From positions 186,001 to 250,000 of the forward strand of contig CAVXQE010000012.1 of NCBI GenBank assembly GCA_963763755.1: a stretch of 64,000 bases of DNA, in the 5' to 3' direction. Numbering within the stretch: the first letter of the stretch is position 1; every line of letters starts with the position of its first letter. Position numbers and translations under genes: made by a program. Origin of the DNA: Gaiellasilicea sp963763755. Lineage in GTDB: Bacteria; Actinomycetota; Thermoleophilia; Gaiellales; Gaiellaceae. Positions 1-9,048 of this stretch are shown piece by piece. Under the pieces are notes generated by a model. That model worked only from the letters and a program-made list of their open reading frames with translations. It made no database searches and was not told where the DNA came from.

Positions 1-1
1 G

Positions 2-793
2 ATCCGCTACGCGGACGGAGCGCTTCAGTCCCTCAAGCCAACGGTTGCGCGCGGCAATCGCGCAACGTGGAACTTCAAGATTGCCGCGAAGGCGCGGATC
101 GGCACCGCGATGGCCACCGTCAAGTGCGGCCGTGCGGGCAAGATCTCCCGTAGCTTCGCCGTCGCCGGCCCGCCGGCGGCGCCCGCGACGGTCGTGCTCA
201 AGAAGAGCGGTTTCTCACAGCGAGTGCGCGCCAGCGGCCGCGACGTGAGCTACGGCGTCGTGCTCTCCAATCCGTCACCAGAGAAGGATGCGCTCGCGAT
301 CTCGGTGATCATCAACTTCATCGACGCGACCGACCGCGTCGTCCAGACGAAGACCGAAACGATCGCTGCGATCGGCGCCGGTACGGATTTCTATCTCGGT
401 GGTGGAACGTCGATTCCGGACAGCACGCCTGTCGCCACGCTGGAGATCGTGACGCGAGTCGGCGGCCAGGACATGGCCGCCAAGCTCGGCCCACCCAGCT
501 CCGACGTGCTCGTGCAACAGGCGAAATACGACCCGGGCTGGGTCGGGGCGGTCGTCGGCCAGGTCGAGAACGACCATCCGACGATGATGCTCTCTGCACA
601 CGCGTCGATCTCAACGGTGATCTTCGACGCGAGCGGGAATGTGCTCGGCGGGAGCAGGGGCTCCAGCACCGGCGACCTGCTCCCCGGAGTTCGGGCCTAC
701 TGGAGCGCTTCGTCCGGGGCCAACTCGGTCCCGATCGACAGAGCGGCCTCCGCGGGCGTCTCCGTCCTGGGGAAATACCTCCCTGTGAGCTAA
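2..793 (+). CDS. Secreted/surface protein with FxLYD-like beta domain, 5' end missing
   Basis: The frame is already open at base 2, so the true start lies upstream of the window; 263 codons remain. The sequence is rich in beta-strand patterns. Its second half reads as one beta-sandwich (a region starting VVLSNPSPEKDA, then VIINFIDATDRVV and a VATLEIV strand), which resembles FxLYD-type extracellular domains. A Ser/Gly-rich turn region and a hydrophobic C-terminus (VSVLGKYLPVS) end the protein. There is no catalytic motif. A role at the cell surface is inferred from this composition only. The 110 bases before the next gene contain no obvious terminator. Confidence 0.55.
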   Translation: MRYADGALQSLKPTVARGNRATWNFKIAAKARIGTAMATVKCGRAGKISRSFAVAGPPAAPATVVLKKSGFSQRVRASGRDVSYGVVLSNPSPEKDALAISVIINFIDATDRVVQTKTETIAAIGAGTDFYLGGGTSIPDSTPVATLEIVTRVGGQDMAAKLGPPSSDVLVQQAKYDPGWVGAVVGQVENDHPTMMLSAHASISTVIFDASGNVLGGSRGSSTGDLLPGVRAYWSASSGANSVPIDRAASAGVSVLGKYLPVS

Positions 794-903
794 CTGCACC
801 GGGGTGGCTTCGCGTTCTGCCCACGCGGGACGCGAAGCCATTCTGGGCGAGCCACCACGGTCTCGCCGAGATCAGCCGGCTGGCACAGCGGTAGGGTTGC
901 GAG

Positions 904-1314
904 GTGACCAAATTCGTCGTCGACGCCGGCGCTGTCCTCCACCTGGCGAGCTCGGGAGCGACCGTCGCGGATGCGCACGAGCTTCTCGCGCCGACGCTGC
1001 TTCGTTCCCAAACGCTTTCGGCGCTGCACGAGGCCGTCCAGAAGGGTGAGCTCCCGGCCGACGTCGCGCGCGAGCGCCTCACCCGCGTCGGCCGAATGCC
1101 GATCAGGCTCCTCGGCGACGCCGTGCTCCGGCGTCGGGCGTGGGATCTGGCGGATCAGCTGGGCTGGGCGTCGACCTACGACGCCGAGTACATCGCACTC
1201 ACTCAACTGCAGGCAGACGCGTTCGTCACCCTCGACGCGAAGCTGGCGCGCAGCGTCGAAGGCGTCGTCGCGACCGCGTCGATCGACGCGCTGCTAACCA
1301 GCCCGTCCGGGTGA
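904..1314 (+). CDS. PIN-domain protein (VapC-like), apparently orphan
   Basis: This 136-residue protein starts at GTG. It has the PIN fold signature: FVVDAGAV near the N-terminus (Asp7), a central helical region, then YDAEYIAL (Asp93, Glu95) and VTLDAKLAR (Asp111). These acidic residues would bind the metal ion for RNA cleavage in VapC-type toxins. The second conserved acidic position, usually Ser-Glu around residue 40, is shifted: the sequence is SALHEAV, with Glu43. No antitoxin gene lies immediately upstream (about 110 bases with no frame) or downstream, so it may act alone or pair in trans. The family assignment is fairly secure. Toxin activity is not shown. Confidence 0.75.
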   Translation: MTKFVVDAGAVLHLASSGATVADAHELLAPTLLRSQTLSALHEAVQKGELPADVARERLTRVGRMPIRLLGDAVLRRRAWDLADQLGWASTYDAEYIALTQLQADAFVTLDAKLARSVEGVVATASIDALLTSPSG

Positions 1315-1459
1315 GCGCCAGCGCCGGCTAGCCGAGCTTCCGGGAATAATCCGGCGCAGATGGGGTCCTCCAGGGTGTGACACTCCCCCGTCCTCACTTC
1401 GTGCATCAGCCTCGCCACACCGTGGCGCGCTCGGCGTTACCGTGTGTGTTGCCGTGTCC

Positions 1460-2140
1460 ATGAGACGCCGTCGACAAGAGGATGACGCCGGTCAGGAGAT
1501 CGTCGAACTGGCCGCGCTCGCAGACGGGTCGCTCGCGCCGGCGCGTCGGGCCGCGCTCGAGACACAGGTCGCGGAATCCTCCGAGCTTGCCGACCGGCTC
1601 GCCGAGCAACAGCGGGCGGTCGAGCTCGTCCGCTCCGCCGCAGCCGAGGTCGAGGCACCGGCATCCTTGCGAGCGCGCATCGAGGCGCCGCAACGTGCGC
1701 GCCGCAGGCCGGTGCCGCGGCGTCTCGGTCTGATCGCCGCGGGCGCGGCGGCTGTGCTGGCGGTCGCAATCGGGTGGAGCGTCTTTGGCTCCGAGACCTC
1801 GGGCGAACGCTTCCACGCCGCCCTCGCACCGACCGGCGCGATACCCGGAGCCGACGGCGAGGCAACACTCACGAAGACACTCTCGGGCTGGCGGATCGAG
1901 CTCGACGCCACGGGACTCCCCCGGCTCGACGGCGATCGTTTCTACCAGGCGTGGCTCCGCAACCCCGCCGGTGTGCTCGTGCCGATCGGGACGTTCAACG
2001 AGGGCCAGGACGTCACGCTGTGGGCAGGGGTCTCGCCGAAGGTGTTCACGACGCTGAGCATCACCCGCGAGCGAGCTGACGGCGAGCAGGCCTCGTCGGG
2101 CCAGAAGGTGCTCGTCGGCACCGTCGACACCGGCAGCTAA
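1460..2140 (+). CDS. Anti-sigma factor, RskA-like
   Basis: This is a single-pass membrane anti-sigma protein of about 226 residues. The N-terminal part is a short helical zinc-less anti-sigma-like region (VELAALADGSLAPARR, then LVRSAAAEVEAPASLRARI). One membrane segment follows near residues 88-108 (LGLIAAGAAAVLAVAIGW). The outer C-terminal domain matches anti-sigma-K/RskA (GWRIELDATGLPRL, FYQAWL, VPIGTFN, TLSITRE). An ATG at 1460 is preferred over the in-frame GTG at 1442. It is convergent with the ECF sigma gene and shares 4 bases with it at the stop codons. In most genomes the pair is codirectional, so this layout is unusual. Pairing of the two products is inferred. Confidence 0.85.
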   Translation: MRRRRQEDDAGQEIVELAALADGSLAPARRAALETQVAESSELADRLAEQQRAVELVRSAAAEVEAPASLRARIEAPQRARRRPVPRRLGLIAAGAAAVLAVAIGWSVFGSETSGERFHAALAPTGAIPGADGEATLTKTLSGWRIELDATGLPRLDGDRFYQAWLRNPAGVLVPIGTFNEGQDVTLWAGVSPKVFTTLSITRERADGEQASSGQKVLVGTVDTGS

Positions 2141-2676
2141 GAGACGGCGTCGACGCGGCGCACCACCTGCTGGCGCGCCCGGTAGAGACGGCTCATCACC
2201 GTCCCCTCGCGAATCTTCAGCGCTTTGGCCGCCTCCTTGTACGAGAGGCCGGTGACGTCGACGGCGACGAGGACGTCGCGGAAATCGTCGGGAAGCGCGG
2301 CAATCGCGGCGTAGAGCTCCCCCGCCTCGAGTGCCGCGTGGGGATCACGCGCCTGCGGGTCGGCCACGAGGTCGAGCTGGTCGGGGAGCGGGCCGGGACG
2401 CAGCCGCCGGCTCTCGGTCCGCTTCTTGGTCAGGAAGGTGTTGCGGAGCGCCCGCAGCAGGTAGCCGAGGTCGTCCTCGTTGCGGAGCAGGCGCGGACGT
2501 GAGAGCACTCGCGCATACGTCTCCTGGACGAGATCCTCGGCGTCCTCGCGAGAGCCCGCGAGCGCCCAGGCGGCCCGGTAGAGCCGGTCGAGGTGGTCTC
2601 CGAGCTGGGCTGGGTCGAGCGGGCGATCCATCGGCAAGTGGTGGCCTGAGGCGGCCGGTGCAGCTCGCGTGAGCAT
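2137..2676 (-). CDS. ECF-family RNA polymerase sigma factor
   Basis: This 179-residue sigma-70 factor contains only regions 2 and 4. Region 2 spans about residues 25-95 and includes REDAEDLVQETYARVL. Region 4 spans about residues 120-172 and includes the recognition segment LSYKEAAKALKIREGTVMSRLYRAR. The gene has ATG starts at 2676 and 2631 and neither has a strong ribosome site; the shorter form would begin at MDRPLD. It faces the anti-sigma gene and overlaps its last 4 bases. Its own upstream region is shared with the RTX-like gene, where a GGAATA-N16-GTC element could be the promoter it recognises. Confidence 0.88.
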   Translation of the reverse strand: MLTRAAPAASGHHLPMDRPLDPAQLGDHLDRLYRAAWALAGSREDAEDLVQETYARVLSRPRLLRNEDDLGYLLRALRNTFLTKKRTESRRLRPGPLPDQLDLVADPQARDPHAALEAGELYAAIAALPDDFRDVLVAVDVTGLSYKEAAKALKIREGTVMSRLYRARQQVVRRVDAVS

Positions 2677-2684
2677 AGAGCCCG

Positions 2685-2710
2685 GGAATAGACGGCGGCG
2701 AACGGCGTCC
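2685..2710 (+). promoter_or_regulatory. Candidate ECF-type promoter of the RTX-like gene
   Basis: GGAATA at 2685-2690 is followed after 16 bases by GTC at 2707-2709. This resembles the GGAAC/GTC promoters read by ECF sigma factors, and it sits about 50 bases ahead of the RTX-like start, beside the sigma gene. It is found by eye only. Confidence 0.35.
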
Positions 2711-2757
2711 TTGGGAGCAACAAGCCCACTTGCTCACTCGAGAGGAGATGCATCCAC

Positions 2758-4535
2758 ATGAATCACCGCACGCACATCAAGCAGTTCGCGCCGTGGCCGC
2801 CGTCGTCGCAGGCACGGCCGGGCTCGTGGCCGAGCAGGGTCAGGCCACGCCGCCCTTCCAGAAGCACGCGAAACTCCAGCGCGGCGTCCTGAAGGTCAAC
2901 GGCACCGGTGCCGGCGAGAGGATCGCCCTTCGCCTCAAGGCCGGCGACCCCGGCCTTCTCCAGGTCGACTTCGGCGACGATGGCCAGGCCGAGTTCCAGG
3001 TCCGGCGCGAGCGCGTCAACCGGATCGCCGTCGACGCACGTGCCGGCGACGATGCCCTCCGGATCGACGAGGCCAACGGCGCCTTCACCGACAGCATCCC
3101 AACGACGCTCGACGGTGGGGACGGAAGCGACAACCTCGCCGGAGGCTCTGGAACGGAACTGCTGCTCGGAGGCTTCGGGAACGACTCGATCGACGGGAAC
3201 AAAGGTGACGACCTGGCGCTCCTGGGCGCCGGCGACGACACGTTCGTCTGGGATCCGGGCGACGGCAGCGACACCGTCCGGGGCCGGTTCGGCACCGACA
3301 CGATGCTGTTCAACGGCGCCAACGCCGCCGAGCGCATCGACCTGTCGGCGAACGGGAACCACCTCAGGTTCTTCCGCGACATCGGCAACATCACCATGGA
3401 CACCGCAGACGTCGAGCGGGTCGACTTCAAGGCCCTCGGCGGCGCCGACGTCGTCACCGTCAACGACCTCAGCAGAACCGACGTCACGAACGTGAACGCC
3501 GACCTGGCCGGCACCCCCGGCGGTGCGGGCGACGGCCAGATCGATCAGGTCGTCGTCAACGGGACGAACCGCAACGACACGATCGAAGTGAGCGGAGATG
3601 CCTCAGGCGTCGCCGTCTCCGGACTGACGGCTGCAGTGACGATCCGGAACCACGAGCCGAACGACAAGCTCGACGTCAACGGGCTCGGCGGCAACGATGA
3701 AATCTCCGCGGCGGCGCTCGCTGCGGGAACGCTCGCCCTGAGCCTGGACGGCGGCGCGAACAACGACACGCTCGCCGGCGGCAGGGGCGTCGAGGCCCTC
3801 CTCGGCGGCGACGGGAATGACTCGAGCGACGGCAACGGCGGCAACGACGTCGCGCTCATGGGTCCCGGCAACGACAGGTTCGTCTGGGATCCGGGCGACG
3901 GCAGCGACACCGTCGAGGGCCAGGCCGGCTTCGACACGCTGCTCTTCAACGGCGCCAACGCCAGCGAGCGCATCGACGTGTCCGCGAACGGCGAGCGGCT
4001 GCGCTTCTTCCGCGACGTGGCGAACATCACGATGGACGTGAACGACGTGGAGACGGTCGACTTCCGCGCGCTGGGCGGAGCCGACACGGTCACGGTCAAC
4101 GACCTCACCGGCACGGACGTTCAGCTCGTCAGGTCCGATCTCGCCGGCGTTGCCGGAGGCACGGCAGGCGACGGCCAGCCCGACCAGGTGATCGTCAACG
4201 GCACGAACCGCAAGGACGCGATCAGGGTCAGCGGCCAGAACGGCACGGCCCGCGTGACCCGGCTCGCGGCGGAGGTGCGTATCGACAACGCCGAGCCCGC
4301 CAACGACACGCTCACCGTCAACGCACTCGCCGGCAACGACGTCGTCGACGCCGCTTTCCTGAGGTCGACCTCGGTCGCGCTCACGCTGGACGGCGGCGAA
4401 GACAACGACATCCTCGTCGGGAGCGCTGGAGACGACAAGCTGTTCGGCCGCGAGGGCGACGACGTGCTCCGCGGCGGCCCTGGTCAGGACGCCCTCGACG
4501 GCGGCCCGGGCAACAACATCCTGATCCAGAACTGA
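2758..4535 (+). CDS. Secreted RTX-like (hemolysin-type calcium-binding) repeat protein, frameshift near the start
   Basis: The protein is about 590 residues and is rich in GGxGxDxL calcium-binding nonapeptides (GGDGSDNLAGG, GNDSIDGN, GREGDDVLRGG). A strong ribosome site (AGAGGAG, 2741-2747) precedes ATG 2758, which encodes MNHRTHIKQF. The rest of the protein lies in another frame, starting AVAAVVAGTAGLVAEQ, which would be the core of a signal peptide. One base therefore seems to be missing near 2790. A uninterrupted alternative starts at TTG 2730 but lacks a sensible leader. The body is a duplication: two 212-residue modules, each with calcium repeats followed by FVWDPGDGSDTV, LFNGANA, ALGGAD and VNGTNR blocks, then a short third set of repeats. 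It is probably exported and binds Ca2+ outside the cell. Confidence 0.8.
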
Positions 4536-4551
4536 ACGCAACCACGACACG

Positions 4552-4584
4552 CCTCACCGGGACCCACGACGGGTCCCGGTGAGG
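4552..4584 (+). terminator. Strong hairpin after the RTX-like gene
   Basis: A perfect 14-bp stem (CCTCACCGGGACCC at 4552-4565 with its complement at 4571-4584) surrounds a 5-base loop, 16 bases after the stop codon. No T-run follows, so it may act as a GC-rich terminator or as an mRNA 3'-end stabiliser. Confidence 0.7.
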
Positions 4585-4599
4585 CAGAGGGAAGAACCG

Positions 4600-6084
4600 A
4601 TGGGACACCACCGTCCGGTAGTACAGATGGATCGAAGCGCGACAGCTGTTGCTGGATTTGCGCCGGCACCGACACGTAGCCCCTACGGGCCTGCGGAGGA
4701 GCTGCGCGCGTTCGCCGCGTTCCTCCGCCGGCACGCCGAGTTCGACGCCATCCGTCTCGACCGGCTGCGGGCCACCGAGTACGGACGCCTGGACGCTGAG
4801 AGGCAGGTCTACCTCGACTACACCGGCGGCAGCCTCTACGCGGAGTCGCAACTCTCCGACCATCTCGAGCTGCTCCACAGCACCGTGCTCGGCAACCCGC
4901 ACTCGATCAACCCGACCTCGGCGGCGTCGACCGAACTGCTCGAGCGCGCACGGAAGGCGGTGCTGCGCTACTTCAACGCGCCACCGGAGTACCGCGTCAT
5001 CTTCACGCCGAACGCGACCGGCGCTCTCAAGCTCGTGGGCGAGGCCTATCCGTTCGACACGGGGAGCCGCCTCCTGCTCACCTCCGACAACCACAACTCC
5101 GTCAACGGACTGCGGGAGTTCGCCCGCGTGTCGGGCGCGACCACGACGTACCTCCCCAGCAAGCTGCCTTCGCTGCGGGTCGACGAGGACCGGCTCAATG
5201 CCTGCCTGCGCGAGGCGGACCGCGGACCGAGCAACCTCTTCGCCTACCCGGCCCAGTCGAATTTCTCGGGCGTCCAGCATCCGCTCGAGTGGATCGCGAC
5301 GGCGCAGACGGCGGGGTGGGACGTCCTGGTGGACTGCGCTGCGTTCGTACCGTCGAACCGGCTCGACCTCAGTGAGTTCCAGCCGGACTTCGTCCCCATT
5401 TCGCTCTACAAGCTGCTCGGATACCCGACCGGCGTCGGGTGCCTGCTCGTCCGCGAAGAGGCCCTGGCCCGACTGCGCCGGCCCTGGTTCGCCGGCGGCA
5501 CCATCGCCACCGTGAGCGTTGGGGGCGACTGGCACGCGCTGGCCGACGGCGAGCCGGCGTTCGAGGACGGCACGGTGAACTACCTCTCACTGCCTGCCGT
5601 CGAGCAGGGACTTCGCTACCTCGAGGAAATCGGCATCGACACGATTCACACCCGCGTCCGCTGCCTGACCGCCTGGCTGCTCGAGGAGCTCGCCGCGCTC
5701 AGGCATGCGAACGGCAGCCCCGTCGTGCAGATCCACGGGCCGCGAACGACGCACCGGCGTGGCGCGACGATCGCGCTCAACTTCCTGCGTCCGGATGGCC
5801 GATTCGTGGACGTCCAGATCGTCGACAGCCGCGCGGCCGAGCACGCCGTCTCACTGCGCACGGGCTGCTTCTGCAACCCAGGTTCGGCAGAGCTGGTCTA
5901 CGACATCCCGCCCGAGGCACTCCTTCGTCGAACCGGTTCGCCGTCGTCCAGCGACCACCTCCGGGCTCTGGGAATCGAGAGCGGCGGCGCGGTTCGCGTC
6001 TCGCTCGGCGTGGCGACGACGTTCCGGGACGTCTATCGCTTCATGCGCTTCGCGTCGACATTCGGGCTTCAGACAACCGGCTGA
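4600..6084 (+). CDS. Class V PLP-dependent aminotransferase, MOCOS/cysteine-desulfurase-like
   Basis: The fold-type I PLP enzyme has 494 residues from ATG 4600, with GGGAAG as ribosome site; an earlier GTG lies inside the terminator stem. Visible motifs are YLDYTGG, the PLP-phosphate region FTPNATGALKL, SDNHNSVNG, the Asp region DVLVDCAAF and the Schiff-base lysine in PISLYKLLGYPTGVG (about Lys271). The C-terminal Cys motif is RTGCFCNPGS, as in molybdenum-cofactor sulfurases and related desulfurases. It lacks the MOSC domain of full MOCOS proteins. The likely activity is sulfur mobilisation from cysteine or a related C-S lyase or epimerase reaction. An MFS gene follows after 47 bases on the same strand. 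The exact substrate is unknown. Confidence 0.82.
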   Translation: MGHHRPVVQMDRSATAVAGFAPAPTRSPYGPAEELRAFAAFLRRHAEFDAIRLDRLRATEYGRLDAERQVYLDYTGGSLYAESQLSDHLELLHSTVLGNPHSINPTSAASTELLERARKAVLRYFNAPPEYRVIFTPNATGALKLVGEAYPFDTGSRLLLTSDNHNSVNGLREFARVSGATTTYLPSKLPSLRVDEDRLNACLREADRGPSNLFAYPAQSNFSGVQHPLEWIATAQTAGWDVLVDCAAFVPSNRLDLSEFQPDFVPISLYKLLGYPTGVGCLLVREEALARLRRPWFAGGTIATVSVGGDWHALADGEPAFEDGTVNYLSLPAVEQGLRYLEEIGIDTIHTRVRCLTAWLLEELAALRHANGSPVVQIHGPRTTHRRGATIALNFLRPDGRFVDVQIVDSRAAEHAVSLRTGCFCNPGSAELVYDIPPEALLRRTGSPSSSDHLRALGIESGGAVRVSLGVATTFRDVYRFMRFASTFGLQTTG

Positions 6085-6131
6085 TCGGGCTCAAACCCAC
6101 CTGGACGACGCCGGCGCAGTAGATTCGCTCG

Positions 6132-7751
6132 GTGCGCCGCTGGTTTCCCCTGATCATTCTCGCCGCGGCGCAGTTCGTGATGGTGCTCGACTCGAGCGTG
6201 ATGAACGTCTCGATCTCGCAGATCGTGGAGGACCTCGACACGACCGTCACGGGCGTGCAGACCGCGATCACCGCGTACACGCTGGTGATGGCGGCGTTCA
6301 TGCTCGTGGGAGCGAAGCTGGGAGACATCTGGGGGCGTGACCGTGCGTTCGGCCTCGGTCTCGCGGTCTACGGGCTTGGCTCGCTGACGACGGCGCTGAG
6401 CCCGAACCTGTACGTCCTGCTCTTCGGCTGGTCGCTCGTCGAAGGCCTCGGCGCAGTGCTGGTGATCCCGGCCATCGCCGCTCTGGTCGCCGCGAACTAT
6501 GAGGGGAAGGATCGTGCGTTCGCCTACGGGATCATCGGCGGCGTCGCCGGCGCCGCGATCGCCGTTGGCCCGGTCATCGGCGGCTGGGTGACGACGAACG
6601 CCTCCTGGCGGCTCGTGTTCGTGGGGGAGGTCGTGATCGTCATTGCCATCCTTGTCGTGCGCAAGCGGATGCAGCCGGCGCCACGGCCCGAGCACCCGCC
6701 GAAGCTCGACGTCGTCGGTGCGGCCCTCTCAGCCGCGGGTCTCGGCCTGATCGTCTTCGGCATCCTCCAGAGCAGTTCCTGGGGCTGGCTGCGGCCCCTC
6801 GACGCACCCACGATCGGGGGCAAGGAGCTCACCCCGTTCGGGTTCTCGCTGGTGCCGTTCCTGATCATCGGCGGTGTCTTCCTCCTCTGGTCCTTCGGCA
6901 TCTGGGAGGAACGGCGGGAGCGGCTCGGCCAGGACACGCTGCTCGACCGCGCGCTGCTGCGAATCGAGTCGCTCCGCGCAGGTCTGGCGTCGCTGATGTC
7001 ACAGCAACTCGTGCTGATGGGCACCTTCTTCGTCCTCCCCGTCTACCTCCAGATCGTCCTCGGCTTCGACGCCTTCGAGACGGGCAAGCGGCTGCTGCCG
7101 ATGTCGGTGACGATGCTCATCGCCGCGCTTGCCGGCCCGAAGCTGTCCGGCCGGCTTGCATCGCGACGAGTCGTGCAGATCGGCCTCGTGGCGATCGTGG
7201 TCGCAGCTCTCGTCCTGGTAGGCACGATCGACGTCGAACTGAACGAGACGGGCTTCAAGCTCTCGCTCGCGCTGTTCGGGATCGGCGCCGGCCTGATGAT
7301 GTCGCAGCTTGGCAACGTGATCATGTCGTCGGCGCCGCCGGCACAGACAAACGAGGCAGGCGGCCTGCAGGGTGCGGCCCAGAACCTCGGCGCCTCACTG
7401 GGCACTGCGCTCATCGGCTCGGTCCTGCTCACCGGTCTGCTCACCGGCTTCCAGACCCGCATCGCTGAGAACACGGCGCTCTCGGAGTCCGTCCGCGCCG
7501 ACATCACAGCCGCGACTCAACAGGGGATCGAGATCGTCACGACCGAGCAGGCACACGCCGTGGCCACCTCAGCCGGCCTCAGCCCAGCCGAAGCGGACGC
7601 CGTCACGGCCGACTACGCCGACGCCCAGCTCGACGCACTGAAAGAGGCGATGTTCGCGGTCGCGCTCCTCGCGCTCCTGTCTCTCATGTTCACGCGCCAC
7701 CTGCCGGGCAGACGAGCGACCGTCGAGCCTGCGGCCACACTCTCGGCCTGA
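6132..7751 (+). CDS. MFS drug exporter, DHA2 (EmrB/QacA) family
   Basis: This 539-residue transporter starts at GTG. It has about 14 hydrophobic segments. The first helix carries the LDSSVMNVSISQI signature, followed by motif A (KLGDIWGRDRAF) and the motif C region (GAAIAVGPVIGGW). A long hydrophilic stretch lies between helices 6 and 8, as is usual for DHA2 proteins. The C-terminus (HLPGRRATVEP) is cytoplasmic. It probably exports a toxic or made compound in exchange for protons. It follows the aminotransferase by 47 bases and could be cotranscribed with it. The substrate cannot be read from the sequence. Confidence 0.88.
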   Translation: MRRWFPLIILAAAQFVMVLDSSVMNVSISQIVEDLDTTVTGVQTAITAYTLVMAAFMLVGAKLGDIWGRDRAFGLGLAVYGLGSLTTALSPNLYVLLFGWSLVEGLGAVLVIPAIAALVAANYEGKDRAFAYGIIGGVAGAAIAVGPVIGGWVTTNASWRLVFVGEVVIVIAILVVRKRMQPAPRPEHPPKLDVVGAALSAAGLGLIVFGILQSSSWGWLRPLDAPTIGGKELTPFGFSLVPFLIIGGVFLLWSFGIWEERRERLGQDTLLDRALLRIESLRAGLASLMSQQLVLMGTFFVLPVYLQIVLGFDAFETGKRLLPMSVTMLIAALAGPKLSGRLASRRVVQIGLVAIVVAALVLVGTIDVELNETGFKLSLALFGIGAGLMMSQLGNVIMSSAPPAQTNEAGGLQGAAQNLGASLGTALIGSVLLTGLLTGFQTRIAENTALSESVRADITAATQQGIEIVTTEQAHAVATSAGLSPAEADAVTADYADAQLDALKEAMFAVALLALLSLMFTRHLPGRRATVEPAATLSA

Positions 7752-7760
7752 CCCGGCCTG

Positions 7761-8927
7761 TCAGCTGCCTGATGTCTCTGCTTCTCGTTGGACGATGTTT
7801 CGGATCATTTCGATGCCGACGATGACGAGGGCGACGACGAGGAGCAGTGCGATCCAGCCGTGCGCGAAGATCGGGACGAGCACCGCGAGCCCGAGCACGC
7901 AGGCGCCGGCGATCGTGTAGGTCGCCGGGCGGCTTTGCAGCGTGGGCTGCGCGAGTCGCCGCGCTTGTCCGGCGCGACGGGTGTCACCGACAAACCAGAC
8001 TCCGGCGAGCGTGACGATGCCGAGGATGATCCACACCCAGGCGCGCTCGGCCAGCACCTGCGTCAGGATGTTCCACGCGTCTTGTACGGCGGGCTTGGCG
8101 CTGTCGTCCTTGGCCAGCTGGTCGACGAGATATCCGCCCGCCACACGGCGCACGGCCAGCATCAGCAGCCCAACCACGAGCAGGCCGATCGCGACTGCGC
8201 GCAACTCGATCCTGCGTCGCCCGCGCGGCAACCAGATTGCGAGCGCGGCGACAGCAATCGCGACGAGCCACATCCAATCGGCAACCGCACGCAGGATCCG
8301 CGTCAGCGTCTGCGCGGTCTCCAGCTGGCTCGCCTCGACGATCGTGATCTTCCCCGCCGACTCAGGCAACTTCTCCGCCACCTTCCCGATGATGGCCACC
8401 TGCTCGCCGATCTGGATCACGATCGGACGGAGGTCGAGAACGACCTTCCCGCCTTCCGTCTGGAACCGCGTCTTGTCGTCCAGGAGGCGCACGAGTTGTC
8501 TCTGCGCCTCTGTCGAGGTCAGCACCCAAGCCGTCTGAACCCGCGGCCGCTCGAGCGCCCTCACCGCGGCCTCGTCCGCAACCGAGCGCGAGAGACCCGC
8601 CAGCACCGGAGCCAGCCCCTTCTGCGCCGGCGGCAGCCGATCCGCGATCGCAGCCTCAACATCGACGTTCGCATAGAGGCTGTCGACGGCGTTGTTCGCA
8701 ACCTGCGTTCGGATCGCGTCGTTCTCGATCATGTTCCGCGAGACCGTCTCGAAACCGGACTCATCGAGGGCCGTGTGTGCCACGTAGTAGGCGAGCATCC
8801 CCACCAGCCCGAGCAGAACCGCCAGAACCGTCAGCGCACGAGCGCCAACCACACGGGCACGTGACACCCCGCCCGGAGTTGACGCTTCTGCCGCCTCACT
8901 CACCGCTGGTTTTGCTTCACTCATCAC
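7761..8927 (-). CDS. Conserved actinobacterial membrane protein with large external loop
   Basis: The 388-residue membrane protein has one helix near residues 30-50 (ALTVLAVLLGLVGML). A predicted external segment of about 150 residues follows (FETVSRNMIENDAIRTQVANN through LPESAGKITIVEASQL). Then come five more hydrophobic helices between about residues 215 and 380. This helix-loop-helices plan recurs in uncharacterised actinobacterial proteins. No catalytic motif is visible. The external region contains repeated short amphipathic helices. It is convergent with the MFS gene (9 bases apart) and lies 121 bases beyond the PPK2 gene on the same strand. Function unknown. Confidence 0.75.
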   Translation of the reverse strand: MMSEAKPAVSEAAEASTPGGVSRARVVGARALTVLAVLLGLVGMLAYYVAHTALDESGFETVSRNMIENDAIRTQVANNAVDSLYANVDVEAAIADRLPPAQKGLAPVLAGLSRSVADEAAVRALERPRVQTAWVLTSTEAQRQLVRLLDDKTRFQTEGGKVVLDLRPIVIQIGEQVAIIGKVAEKLPESAGKITIVEASQLETAQTLTRILRAVADWMWLVAIAVAALAIWLPRGRRRIELRAVAIGLLVVGLLMLAVRRVAGGYLVDQLAKDDSAKPAVQDAWNILTQVLAERAWVWIILGIVTLAGVWFVGDTRRAGQARRLAQPTLQSRPATYTIAGACVLGLAVLVPIFAHGWIALLLVVALVIVGIEMIRNIVQREAETSGS

Positions 8928-9048
8928 ACACCTCTGGGTCGTGAAGTGGCGCTAGCTCGCACCTCCGCCGCCAACTATCTCATCCCTGACACGGCACGCC
9001 CTCGCGCCACCGCCACTCTCAGCCTCGTGATTGGGCGACCGAAGCGGT

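Noticed and set aside
318..1082. Long antisense frames opposite many genes, for example the reverse frames over 1-1 kb, 3.6-4.5 kb and 8.9-10 kb
   Set aside because: They have Arg/Pro/Ala-rich composition without domains and are shadows of GC-rich coding strands.
904..1314. Toxin-antitoxin pair with the PIN protein
   Set aside because: No small frame with a ribosome site or a DNA-binding motif lies next to it on either strand, so only the PIN gene is reported.
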